DNA from: an uncultured Archangium sp.
Lineage (GTDB): Bacteria > Myxococcota > Myxococcia > Myxococcales > Myxococcaceae
Direction of reading: 5' to 3'
Assembly (NCBI GenBank): GCA_903905455.1
Contig: CAIVGN010000072.1
Location: 62,001 to 126,000 of the forward strand
DNA: 64,000 nt
The notes under the pieces are model-generated. The model ran no database searches, was not told where the DNA came from, and was given only the letters and a program-made list of their open reading frames with translations. Made by a program: the position numbers and the translations under genes. Shown piece after piece: positions 33,902-43,709 of this stretch (position 1 is the first letter of the stretch; each line of letters starts with the position of its first letter).

Positions 33902-33944
33902 GGGTCGGCGTGGGTGCGCGTGCGGGTGCGGGCGCGCGTTCGAC

Positions 33945-34479
33945 TTCGACGGGAGGCTTTCGTCTCCTGCGATCGGCCCAGGTCGTCTCTTTGTTTGGGT
34001 GCCGGGGTTCGCCCCAATCCCTTCCTTTCCCCCCGGGGAAAGGGGAGCGCTCGCCGCGCGGGCCAGACGGGATTCAGAGTCGAATGGGGCAAGGCCTCGA
34101 TTCGCAGGACCACTCGCAGCGCAGGACCCCCACGCTTCTTCTCGATGGTCTTGGCATGCGCCGGATCCACCGCCCAGGCAGCAACATCTGACGTCCCGCA
34201 GTTGCTGCCGAAGGGCAGCAGCAGCCGTTAGATGCTGCTGCTTCAGCGCCCCGCGTCGCCACCCACGAAAACCGTCGAGGGCCGACGGTGGATCGACCCC
34301 CACCGACCGTTCCTGAACATTGAGGCCTTGCCCCATTCGACTCTGCATCCCGTCTAGCCCGCGCGGCAGATGAGCGCACCCCTCGCCCCGGGGGGCGAGG
34401 ATGGGAGTGGGGCGATCCCAGGCACCCAAACAGCAAGACGACCTCGACCGATCGCAGGAGACGCAAACCTCCCATCGAA
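33945..34479. repeat. 535-bp imperfect inverted repeat (foldback element) with covarying hairpins
   Basis: The 603 bp between the metalloprotease and the PhnD-like gene hold no supportable gene. They are instead one palindrome centred near 34212. The outer ~165 bp of each arm (33945-34109 and 34315-34479) match at roughly 85%, and weaker symmetry continues to a central hairpin (34178-34241). Each arm also contains its own 9-bp hairpin: CCTTTCCCC/GGGGAAAGG at 34024-34043 and CCTCGCCCC/GGGGCGAGG at 34381-34400. Two base pairs have changed together between them, so pairing is conserved. Nothing suggests a coding role. Confidence 0.88.
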
Positions 34480-34504
34480 GCCCGCCGTACTACGTTGCCC
34501 CCCC

Positions 34505-35401
34505 ATGCGAATGCTCTGCGCCACTCTCGCGTTGTCCTCCGCCGTCGTCTTCGCCCAGCCCGCCGCCCCGAAGGCCGCGCCCCCTGCCCAGGCCATGGTC
34601 ATCGTGGGCGTGGTGGCCGCCACCAACGACGTCGCGGCGAAGAAGCAGGCCGACGCGTTGGCGAGCTTCGTCGCCGTGGCCCTCAAGGAGCCCGCCCTGC
34701 CCCGCGTCTTCCCCGACCAGGAAGCGCTCGCGCTCGCCGTCGCGAAGGGTGACGTCGACTTCGCCCTCATGGGCCCGTTGGCCTACCTGCGCGTCGACCC
34801 CAAGGCGAAGACCCAGCTCCTCTTCCGCACCGTGCGCCAGGGCAAGAGCACCTACCGCTCGGTGGTCTTCGCGGGCCCGGGCAGCAAGCTCACCTCGCTC
34901 GACGCGCTGAAGAAGGAGAAGCGCCCCCTGAAGGTCGCCTGGGTCGAGACCTCCAGCGCCACCGGCTACGTCATCCCCAAGGCGATGATGCTCGGGGCCG
35001 GCATCAACCCCGCGCAAAGCTTCGAGGTGCAGGACTTCCTCGGCTCCCACGACGCGGTCTGCAAGGCCGTGCTCGAGGGCAAGTACGACCTGGGCGCCAC
35101 CTTCAGCGATCCCACCCCCAACACCACCCGCGTCTCCGGCTGCGTGGGCGCCCTGGGCAAGAAGGCCGACACCCTCAAGGTCGTCGCGCTCTCGAGCGAG
35201 GTGCCCAACGACGTGCTCCTCGCCGCGCCGAAGCTCGCGCAGGGCAAGGTCGACGCCCTCGTCGCCGCCGCGAAGGCCGCCGGCGCCAACGCCGAGGGCC
35301 AGAAGTCCCTCCAGGCGGCGCTGCTCGCCGAGGGCGTCGCCGACGTGAAGGACGAAGACTTCGCGCCGCTGCGCAAGGCCCTCGACGCCTTCGTCCCGTG
35401 A
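34505..35401 (+). CDS. PhnD/SsuA-type periplasmic substrate-binding protein
   Basis: 298 residues from ATG 34505, which opens a signal peptide (MRMLCATLALSSAVVFA). The body follows the phosphate/phosphite/phosphonate-binding (PF12974-type) pattern: 'ALASFVAVALKEP', 'LAVAKGDVDFALMGPLAYL', 'RSVVFAGPGSKLTSLDALKKEKRPLKVAWVETSSATGYVIPKAMM', 'GSHDAVCKAVLEGKYDLGATFSDP'. No ABC permease or ATPase gene is adjacent, so it may act as an orphan binding protein or as a sensor partner. The stop overlaps the next start (GTGA), so it is coupled to the MBL-fold hydrolase. Confidence 0.85.
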   Translation: MRMLCATLALSSAVVFAQPAAPKAAPPAQAMVIVGVVAATNDVAAKKQADALASFVAVALKEPALPRVFPDQEALALAVAKGDVDFALMGPLAYLRVDPKAKTQLLFRTVRQGKSTYRSVVFAGPGSKLTSLDALKKEKRPLKVAWVETSSATGYVIPKAMMLGAGINPAQSFEVQDFLGSHDAVCKAVLEGKYDLGATFSDPTPNTTRVSGCVGALGKKADTLKVVALSSEVPNDVLLAAPKLAQGKVDALVAAAKAAGANAEGQKSLQAALLAEGVADVKDEDFAPLRKALDAFVP

Positions 35402-36306
35402 AGAAGCTCCTGCGCGTCGTAGGGGCGCTGCTCGTGCTGGGCGCCCCCGCGTACTGGTGGCTCTTCGTCGAGAGCCACGAGCCCACCGGCACCTTCGCCC
35501 TCGAGCTCGCCGAACTGCGCCGCCTCGCCAGCAGCCTGCCGGGCGAGAAGCCTTTGGCGCTGCACGTCGAGCACGTGGCGAGCTTCGAGTTCCCCTCCGT
35601 CGCGGTGATGGCCGGCGCCGGCTGGTCGAACACCACCCTGCCCGTCTTCAGCTACCAGCTCGTCTTCCCCGGCCGCACCCTGCTCATCGACACCGCGATG
35701 GACGAGGCCACCGCCCAGGGCCAGCACGCCACCTTCTACGATTCCGCGGCCTGGGCCCGCCTCGACGCCGCCATGGGCACGGCCGAGCGCATCGTGGTGA
35801 CCCACGAGCACTTCGACCACCTCGGCGGCGTGAGCACCCACCCGAAGGCCGCGCTGCTCGCCGGCAAGCTCGAGCTGACCCGGGCCCAGCTCCAGGACCC
35901 CTCGAAGCAGGACCCGCTGCGCTTCCCCGAGGCCGCGCGCGCGAAGCTGCCGCCCCTGGCTGATCAACCGGCCCGCGCGCTCGCCCCCGGCGTGGTGTCG
36001 TGGAGCGCCCCCGGCCACACCCCCGGCAGCCAGCTCGTCTTCATCCAGCAGGCCGACGGCGAGGAGTTCCTGCTGCTCGGTGACGTGGCCTGGCACCGGT
36101 CGAACTGGGAGCAGGTGCACGAGCGCGCGCGGCTCCTGACCTGGTTCTTCCTCGGGGAAGATCGCGAGGCCGTGCTGCGGCAGCTCGCCGCCATCAAGGC
36201 GCTCTCCGCCCAGGCCCCGGGACTCCACGTCGTGCCCGGCCACGATGGCGAGGTGATGACCTCGCTGATCAGCCACGGATTCGTTCACGCACAGTTCCGC
36301 GACTGA
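35398..36306 (+). CDS. Metallo-beta-lactamase-fold hydrolase, membrane-anchored
   Basis: 302 residues from GTG 35398. An N-terminal hydrophobic segment (about 4-22) anchors or exports it. Zinc-site motifs are complete: 'THEHFDHLGG' (HxHxDH), 'APGHTPGS', 'LLLGDVAWH', and the final His in 'VVPGHDGEV'. The family covers lactonases, glyoxalases and phosphodiesterases; the substrate cannot be told. Coupling to a PhnD-like binding protein suggests that both handle the same extracytoplasmic small molecule, which is inference. Confidence 0.88.
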   Translation: MKKLLRVVGALLVLGAPAYWWLFVESHEPTGTFALELAELRRLASSLPGEKPLALHVEHVASFEFPSVAVMAGAGWSNTTLPVFSYQLVFPGRTLLIDTAMDEATAQGQHATFYDSAAWARLDAAMGTAERIVVTHEHFDHLGGVSTHPKAALLAGKLELTRAQLQDPSKQDPLRFPEAARAKLPPLADQPARALAPGVVSWSAPGHTPGSQLVFIQQADGEEFLLLGDVAWHRSNWEQVHERARLLTWFFLGEDREAVLRQLAAIKALSAQAPGLHVVPGHDGEVMTSLISHGFVHAQFRD

Positions 36307-36404
36307 ACGCAGCATCTGCAGACGTTGCGCGGCGCAGCGGGCGAGATTCCAACGCATTGTGCGGGGCACACACCTTGAACGTCGTGGGGCCACAGGAGGC
36401 TCAC

Positions 36405-36710
36405 ATGGCGACGAAGGCCCAACAGTTCAAGGCGGCAGCAGAGCGCACCCAGCACCGCGAGAAGAAGGTCGTCAAGCCGCTCCGCCCGCTCGATCCCCAC
36501 CACACCGACACGCGCAACGTCACGAAGTGGGGCGACAAGCAGGTCGGCATGGCCCTCGAAGACTCGATGTCGGGGCGGCCCTCACGCAAGTCGACGCGCC
36601 CCTCGGCCCACCATGGCCGGGCCGACACCCAGTTGATGCGCGCGGCCCTCGCCAGGAGCCAGACCAGCAAGGCCCGAGCGGGGCGCGCCGCAGTCGCGCG
36701 CCGCAAGTAA
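36405..36710 (+). CDS. 101-residue basic protein of unknown function
   Basis: ATG 36405 is preceded by a perfect AGGAGG ribosome site, which fixes the start. The protein is highly basic (Lys/Arg/His-rich; 'HREKKVVKPLRPLDPHHTDTRN', C-terminal 'KARAGRAAVARRK') with no membrane segment, suggesting nucleic-acid or ribosome association. No family is recognised. The strong ribosome site suggests high expression. The following small gene begins 19 bases after its stop. Confidence 0.75.
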   Translation: MATKAQQFKAAAERTQHREKKVVKPLRPLDPHHTDTRNVTKWGDKQVGMALEDSMSGRPSRKSTRPSAHHGRADTQLMRAALARSQTSKARAGRAAVARRK

Positions 36711-36729
36711 ACCCTCACCGAGGCACGTC

Positions 36730-36960
36730 ATGAACCAGACCCCGCAAGACATGAAGTCGCTGCAGCAAGACGTCCGCGCGCTGCGTGACGAGGTGCGCGT
36801 CAAGGTGCACCTCGCCGGCATGGACATCAAGGACGAGTGGAAGAAGCTCGAGCCCCAGCTGGATCGCGCCGCCAGCAGCGCCGCCATCGTCACCGGCGAA
36901 ATGCTGGCCGACCTGAAGAAGCGGCTGACCGAGTTGCGTCAGCGGCTCCAAACGCACTGA
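36730..36960 (+). CDS. 76-residue helical (coiled-coil) protein
   Basis: ATG 36730 with a GAGG element ahead. The whole chain is helix-forming, with heptad-like spacing in 'DMKSLQQDVRALRDEVRVKVHLAGMDIKDEWKKLEPQLDRA' and 'LADLKKRLTELRQRLQTH'. It is charged and soluble. Such short coiled-coil proteins are common unassigned genes in myxobacteria. It is likely co-transcribed with the basic protein upstream. Its stop directly abuts the convergent transferase gene end. Confidence 0.75.
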   Translation: MNQTPQDMKSLQQDVRALRDEVRVKVHLAGMDIKDEWKKLEPQLDRAASSAAIVTGEMLADLKKRLTELRQRLQTH

Positions 36961-39207
<2,247 letters not shown>

Positions 39208-39221
39208 GCAGGCCGGCGGCT

Positions 39222-39244
39222 GGGCACCGCGTGCGGCGGTGCCC
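39222..39244. terminator. Bidirectional hairpin after argG and the NrfJ-like gene
   Basis: A perfect 9-bp stem (GGGCACCGC / GCGGTGCCC) with a 5-base loop lies 14 bases after the argG stop and 8 bases after the stop of the convergent NrfJ-like gene. It closes the long minus-strand unit of locus 2. Confidence 0.7.
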
Positions 39245-39252
39245 GGGACGCC

Positions 39253-40050
39253 TTACTTCGCCTGCGCCTGGTCCAGCGAGACCGGCACCGGCCCCATGCC
39301 CACGTCCTTGTTGAGGGCCACGATGCCCTCCATCACCACGGCCTGGTCCTTCTTCACCTCGGTGGCGCTGATGCACAGCAGGTCGTCGGTCTTGTCCGCC
39401 GCCGCGCCCGTGCCGTCCTTCAGGTGCACGTACCAGGCGCCCTGCACGAGGCTGGCGCGGTCGACGGTGCCCTTCACCTTGACCTTGCGGCCACCGAGCA
39501 TCGCGCGCTCGCTGTAGACGTCGACGACGCGCAGGGTGAGCGCCTCGCCCGAGCCCGCGGCCTGCAGCGCGGCCTTCACCTCGGGGGTCGCGGTCGGCGC
39601 GGGGCCGGCCATGGGCACGGGCGCCGCGGCCTGGGCGGTGCGAGGCCCCGGTGCCGCGCCTTCGATGGAGCCGAACCACAGGCTGGCGAAGGTGCGGCCC
39701 AGCGAGGGGCTCGAGAAGTCGTGCATCTCGGTCTGCAGCATCACGCCGACTTCCTGGCCGGCCGTCAGCGAGGGCATGGACTCGACCGCCGCCCACTCGC
39801 CCGACTCCATGCGCAGGTAGGTGTACTGGGGAACCTGGATGACCTCGGCCACCTTGCCGCGGAGCACCTCCCCCTTGCCGGCGCCGGTGAGGGCGGCCGT
39901 GGGCGCCGGCTGCGCGAAGGGCATGGCCGAGGGCATGGCGACCGACGACGCGGGCGCGCTCGTGGAGGGGCCCGACGCGATGACGCTGGCACGGCCGACG
40001 ATGATACCGAGAACGAAGAGGATGACGCCGATGGCGATGGGCTTCGACAT
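39253..40050 (-). CDS. NrfJ-like exported protein
   Basis: 265 residues from ATG 40050. An uncleaved or signal-type helix at the N-terminus (about 5-26) is followed by an Ala/Pro/Ser linker. The first folded domain 'LRGKVAEVIQVPQYTYLRMESGEWAAVESM…' is the beta-barrel pattern of the NrfJ family, named for a gene in the Wolinella nitrite-reductase cluster. The second domain 'LTLRVVDVYSERAMLGGRKVKVKGTVDRAS…WYVHLKDGTG…LLCISATEV' is an OB-fold like those in cytochrome-related periplasmic proteins. It starts 34 bases after the stop of the preceding lipoprotein and so probably belongs to the locus 2 unit, which supports a respiratory link. Confidence 0.7.
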   Translation of the reverse strand: MSKPIAIGVILFVLGIIVGRASVIASGPSTSAPASSVAMPSAMPFAQPAPTAALTGAGKGEVLRGKVAEVIQVPQYTYLRMESGEWAAVESMPSLTAGQEVGVMLQTEMHDFSSPSLGRTFASLWFGSIEGAAPGPRTAQAAAPVPMAGPAPTATPEVKAALQAAGSGEALTLRVVDVYSERAMLGGRKVKVKGTVDRASLVQGAWYVHLKDGTGAAADKTDDLLCISATEVKKDQAVVMEGIVALNKDVGMGPVPVSLDQAQAK

Positions 40051-40084
40051 GCCCGTGGCTCTACCACCGCCGTATCGAATTACA

Positions 40085-40717
40085 TCAACGGCAGCTGAAG
40101 TCGGCCTGGCAGACCAGCCCGTCCTCACAGCCCGTGATGCTGCAGCCTTCGCTGCCCGGGGTTCCATCGGGCGGCTCGAGGTCGAGGTGCTGCTCGAAGA
40201 GCCCGGCCTCACCGACGCAGCCCGACACGGTCGTCTCGGGCAACCCGGGCACCACCACCCGCGCCTCGTAGCAACCGGCGGGCACGAAGAACTCGGCCTC
40301 GTTCTCGGGCGCCACGATGGGGCTCGTCAGGGGGAGGCCCACCAACGACACCGTGCCCCCGGTCAACACGTGCCGGCCGACCGACTGCACGTAGAGCTCC
40401 AGCTTGCCGGACCGCCTTCCTTCCAGCGCGCCCAGCTCGACGACGCTCGCGCCACCGACCACCACCGGCTGCCGGTGCGAGAGGGCCGCGTTGACCACGA
40501 TGAGGAGATCGACGGTGCCCAGCGGCACCGCCTCGAGCGTGAAGCGCCCGGCGGAGTCGGGGTGGGTGACCAGCGCGGGCTGGCCCACCACGGCCACCAC
40601 CGCGTTCGCGTCGGCGGCGACCAGCTGGCCACGAATGGTGCCCGTCTTGAAGGGCTCGTTCTCGAGCCCCCCGCAGGCCGACAGGGCACACAGGGCGATG
40701 GCGAGGCTTCGTTTCAT
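40085..40717 (-). CDS. Lipoprotein with carboxypeptidase-regulatory-like fold and Cys-rich tail
   Basis: 210 residues. ATG 40717 shares its last-read base with the stop of the caspase-like gene (TGATG). Signal peptide MKRSLAIALCALSAC ends in lipobox LSAC. Residues ~26-100 ('TGTIRGQLVAADANAVVAVVG…DSAGRFTLEAVPLGTVDLLIV') match the carboxypeptidase-regulatory-like (CarboxypepD_reg) beta-sandwich. The end carries 'CSITGCEDGLVCQADFSC', four Cys in a Dickkopf-like knot. It probably accompanies the caspase-like protein at the envelope. Confidence 0.72.
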   Translation of the reverse strand: MKRSLAIALCALSACGGLENEPFKTGTIRGQLVAADANAVVAVVGQPALVTHPDSAGRFTLEAVPLGTVDLLIVVNAALSHRQPVVVGGASVVELGALEGRRSGKLELYVQSVGRHVLTGGTVSLVGLPLTSPIVAPENEAEFFVPAGCYEARVVVPGLPETTVSGCVGEAGLFEQHLDLEPPDGTPGSEGCSITGCEDGLVCQADFSCR

Positions 40718-42357
40718 CAGAACCGATACCCAATGCCGGCCCACGCGCCGGCGAAGCCGAGAGTCTGCGTCACGCCATCCACCACCACCGCCGCCAGCAT
40801 CGCCTGCAAGCCGACCGACACTTCCCAGTGCGGCGTCAGGTGCACCGCGCCCCCCAGCAACAGGCCGGGCGTCACCGAGAAGGCCGATTGGGTGCCCTGG
40901 TACGCATCTAGAGAGAAGGACCGCTGGACCCAGAGCCCGGCCACGCGCGGGCCGACCCACACAGACACCCACCGCCAGTCCCACTGCCAGGCCAGCGAAA
41001 CTCCGACGAGAATGCTCGACCACCCGAAGGGCACGCCGGGGCTCTGCGGGGCGAGGCTCAGCGCACCCTGGCCCCCGAAGCCGCTCAGGTCGGCCTCCAC
41101 GGTGATGCGCTTGAGCAGCACGCGCTCGAAGCGCACCGCCACGCCGAGGGCCGGCGAGACGGGGAGCAGCTGCTGGCGGCTGACGCTGTCGATGAAGCCG
41201 AAGGCGCCCCCGGTGGCGGTCATCGAGAGGAAGGGGTCGGTGCGGCGCGCCAGCGAGTCGACGTCGAGGCGCTCGCCGGCCTCGAGGCGCACCTCTTCGG
41301 TGAGCAGCACCTCGTCGCCCTTGGCCAGCTCCACGTGGTGCGCGCCGGGGCCCACGGCGGCGCCGCCGGGCAGCTCGGCGCGCTCGACGCCGTCCACGCG
41401 CAGGGTGAAGCCGTCGAGGCGCGGCACGTAGGAGTAGAGCTCGGGCTGGCCGGTGCGCTTGACGTCGCCGGTCAGCACCACGGGGTCGGCGCCCACCTCG
41501 ACCATCTCGGCCGAGGGGCGCTGGCGGCCCTGCGAGAAGACCCAGGTGCGGCGGCGCGCGTAGTCGTGGGCCTCGGTGGCGGTGACGGCGCCGTCGCCGT
41601 TGCGGTCGCCCCCGCCCGCCAGCGCCTCGATGAGCCAGTGCGTGTACACGTCGTTCTGCAGCGTCTCGTCTTCGCGGGCGGTCTCGAGGAAGTCGCTGGC
41701 CGAGAGCACGATGGAGGCGCGCGAGACTTCTTCCAGGGGGCGCAGCGCGCCCTTGAGCGAGGCCAGCTCGGAGGCCACGTCTTCGGGCAAGAGCGACTTG
41801 CCGCTGCCCGAGTGGCAGGTGGCGAGCACCACCACCCGGCGGCGCGAGCGCGAGGCCAGCAGGCCGGCCGAGAGCGCGTCGATGGGCAGGGCCGTCTGGC
41901 TGACGCGGTGGAAGTCGGCGTCGGAGGTGACCAGGTAGCGCTCGAGCTCTCCGCGCGCGTCGCGGGCCAGGGTGCCGTGGGCCGACACGTAGAGCACCAC
42001 CACGTCTTCGGGCTGGGTGGCCAGGGCGGCGAGCCGGGCCACCGCCGCCTTGACGCCCTCGCGCGTGGTCTGGGCGGGGGTGGTGAGCGACTCGACGTGC
42101 GCGAAACGGCCGCGCAGCGGGTCTTGCAGCACGGCCGCGAGGTCCTTCACGTCTTTCTTCGCGTAGCGCAGCGGCTGCCAGTGCTCGTCGTGGCTCTGGG
42201 GGATGCCGATCAACAGCGCGAAGCGCCGGCCGGCGAAGGCCTGGCGCACCTCGTCGGCCGAGGCCTTCACGGTGACCAGGCCTCCCTTCTCGCCGGTCGG
42301 GTGCGCGCAGCCCATTGCCGCCGCAGCACCGACCAGGAAGAAGAGCGTGAGTCTCAC
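40717..42357 (-). CDS. Caspase-like (C14) protease with C-terminal barrel-like domain, lipoprotein signal
   Basis: 546 residues from GTG 42357, overlapping the anti-sigma-like gene by GTGA. A signal peptide with a possible lipobox (AAMGC) precedes a caspase/metacaspase p20 fold: 'RFALLIGIPQSH', 'YAKKDVKDLAAVLQDPLRG', catalytic His127 in VSAHG and Cys181 in ATCHSG. A 'DRNGDGAVTATEA' acidic loop within the domain resembles the Ca-binding/turn element often seen there. A PEGA-like small domain (~310-375) follows, and the last ~150 residues form alternating strands ending YRF, like an outer-membrane barrel or lipocalin-like domain. Export of a caspase fold fused to such an end is unusual. The target is unknown. 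Confidence 0.82.
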   Translation of the reverse strand: MRLTLFFLVGAAAAMGCAHPTGEKGGLVTVKASADEVRQAFAGRRFALLIGIPQSHDEHWQPLRYAKKDVKDLAAVLQDPLRGRFAHVESLTTPAQTTREGVKAAVARLAALATQPEDVVVLYVSAHGTLARDARGELERYLVTSDADFHRVSQTALPIDALSAGLLASRSRRRVVVLATCHSGSGKSLLPEDVASELASLKGALRPLEEVSRASIVLSASDFLETAREDETLQNDVYTHWLIEALAGGGDRNGDGAVTATEAHDYARRRTWVFSQGRQRPSAEMVEVGADPVVLTGDVKRTGQPELYSYVPRLDGFTLRVDGVERAELPGGAAVGPGAHHVELAKGDEVLLTEEVRLEAGERLDVDSLARRTDPFLSMTATGGAFGFIDSVSRQQLLPVSPALGVAVRFERVLLKRITVEADLSGFGGQGALSLAPQSPGVPFGWSSILVGVSLAWQWDWRWVSVWVGPRVAGLWVQRSFSLDAYQGTQSAFSVTPGLLLGGAVHLTPHWEVSVGLQAMLAAVVVDGVTQTLGFAGAWAGIGYRF

Positions 42358-43088
42358 GGGGTGACGTCCACCCGCAGCTTTGCCACGACCACCCCCGCGT
42401 CGCCACCTGCCTTGATGGCTTCGAGTGCGGTGTCCACCGACATCGGCACCTCGGCGGCCACCAGCCACACCGAGACCGGGCCGCGCTCGCCGGCCAGCGA
42501 GAAGCCCAGCAGGCCCTCGTCGCCGCGCTCGAGCTCTTGCGCGCCCTGCACCAGGCCCAGCTGCGTCAGCTCGACGGGCACGCCGTCACCGCGCTGAATG
42601 AACAGCCGCGCCGGGCCCGCCATGGGCGAGCGCACCTGGAACACCAGGGCCGCGGCCGACGACACCGCCTGGCCGTCGTCGATGGGCGTCAGCGCCCCGC
42701 GGGCGCCCTTCACCGCGGCGCGCAGCTCGAGGGCATCCTGGCCGCTGCCCTTGAGCCCGGTCCACGGGTCGACTGCCACCTGGGGCTCGGCGCGCCACAG
42801 CAGGCCGCCCGCCACCAGCAACCCCAGGGCGGCGGCCACGGCGAAGACCAGGGAGCGGCGCGCGGGCTGCTGCTGGCGGCGGCGGAAGCGGGCCCAGGCC
42901 AGCTCGTCGGTGGAGGGCGCGCGGGGGGCGAGGGACAGCAGCACCCGGTCGATGTCCCCGTCGGCGCCGGGCAGGGCCGCGAGGAACGCGTCGCAGGCCT
43001 CGCAGCCAGAGGCGAGGTGCTCGAGCAGCGCGTCGTCGCGGGTGGCCTGCAGCGCGGTCCAGCGCGCGGCGTCGAGATGCGGGCTCAC
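42354..43088 (-). CDS. Anti-sigma-factor-like membrane protein
   Basis: 244 residues from GTG 43088, overlapping the sigma-factor stop (GTGA). The N-terminal cytoplasmic part has 'LLEHLASGCEACDAFLAAL', an H-x4-C-x2-C arrangement like the zinc anti-sigma (zf-HC2) motif. One membrane helix (about 82-99) and a periplasmic beta-rich domain follow. Known proteins of this design hold an ECF sigma factor inactive until a signal outside releases it. Gene order and coupling support that it controls the sigma factor directly upstream. Confidence 0.8.
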   Translation of the reverse strand: MSPHLDAARWTALQATRDDALLEHLASGCEACDAFLAALPGADGDIDRVLLSLAPRAPSTDELAWARFRRRQQQPARRSLVFAVAAALGLLVAGGLLWRAEPQVAVDPWTGLKGSGQDALELRAAVKGARGALTPIDDGQAVSSAAALVFQVRSPMAGPARLFIQRGDGVPVELTQLGLVQGAQELERGDEGLLGFSLAGERGPVSVWLVAAEVPMSVDTALEAIKAGGDAGVVVAKLRVDVTP

Positions 43089-43696
43089 GGTTCCCACCTT
43101 CGCTTGAGCACGTCGAGCATCAGCTGCCGGCGAATGCGGGCGCGAAAGCGCTCGAGGCGCATGGTCACCGCGCTCTTGCCCACGCCCATGCGCTCGGCGA
43201 TCTCCCGGGCCGAGAGCTCGCCCTCGACGTAGAACAGGCGCACGGTCTCCTTCTCGGGACCCTCGGGCAGCGACTCGATGAGGCGCCGCACCATGGAGAT
43301 GTCGAGCTCGAGCCGGGCCGATTCCGGGATGAGCTCGGCGGCGTCGTCTTGTTCCTGCGCGTAGCGCTCGCGCACCTCGTGGCGGCTGGCCTTGCGCGCG
43401 AGCGCCGAGAGGCCCCGGTTCCGCGCGATGGACAGGAGCCAGCCATCGAAGGCCTCGGGCGACTTGAGGTTGCCGACGGCCCGGAAGGCGCGAGTGAAAA
43501 CTTCCTGCACGAGGTCCTCCCTTTCGTCAGCGTCGAGCTGTGCAAACCCCTCGAGCAGGCGCAACACGCCGGGCCGCCATGTCAGGTACACCTGACGGCA
43601 GGCAGCCTGGTCCCCCCGCTTCACGCCATCCAACAGGCGGACGAGTTCTTCTCGGTCCGTCACGGTCAAGGACTCACTGAATGCGGCGCCGGCCAC
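43085..43696 (-). CDS. ECF-type RNA polymerase sigma factor
   Basis: 203 residues from GTG 43696; a start at 43663 (GTG) is possible. Region 2 is seen at about 22-100 ('YLTWRPGVLRLLEGF', 'DEREDLVQEVFTRAFRAVGNLKSPEAFDGWLLSIARN') and region 4 at about 135-195 ('LIESLPEGPEKETVRLFYVEGELSAREIAERMGVGKSAVTMRLERFRARIRR', a helix-turn-helix). It lies only 13 bp after the outer-membrane barrel gene of locus 2 and is followed without a gap by its anti-sigma-like partner. Its targets may include the locus itself, which is inference. Confidence 0.92.
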   Translation of the reverse strand: MAGAAFSESLTVTDREELVRLLDGVKRGDQAACRQVYLTWRPGVLRLLEGFAQLDADEREDLVQEVFTRAFRAVGNLKSPEAFDGWLLSIARNRGLSALARKASRHEVRERYAQEQDDAAELIPESARLELDISMVRRLIESLPEGPEKETVRLFYVEGELSAREIAERMGVGKSAVTMRLERFRARIRRQLMLDVLKRRWEP

Positions 43697-43709
43697 GGGG
43701 CACGGGCAC

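Noticed and set aside
33914-34316. Several open frames of 100-220 codons in the gap after the metalloprotease
   Set aside because: They lie within the inverted-repeat element, overlap one another on both strands and have no ribosome sites or motifs.
34505-36306. A phosphonate ABC transporter operon
   Set aside because: No permease or ATPase gene is present; only the binding protein matches.
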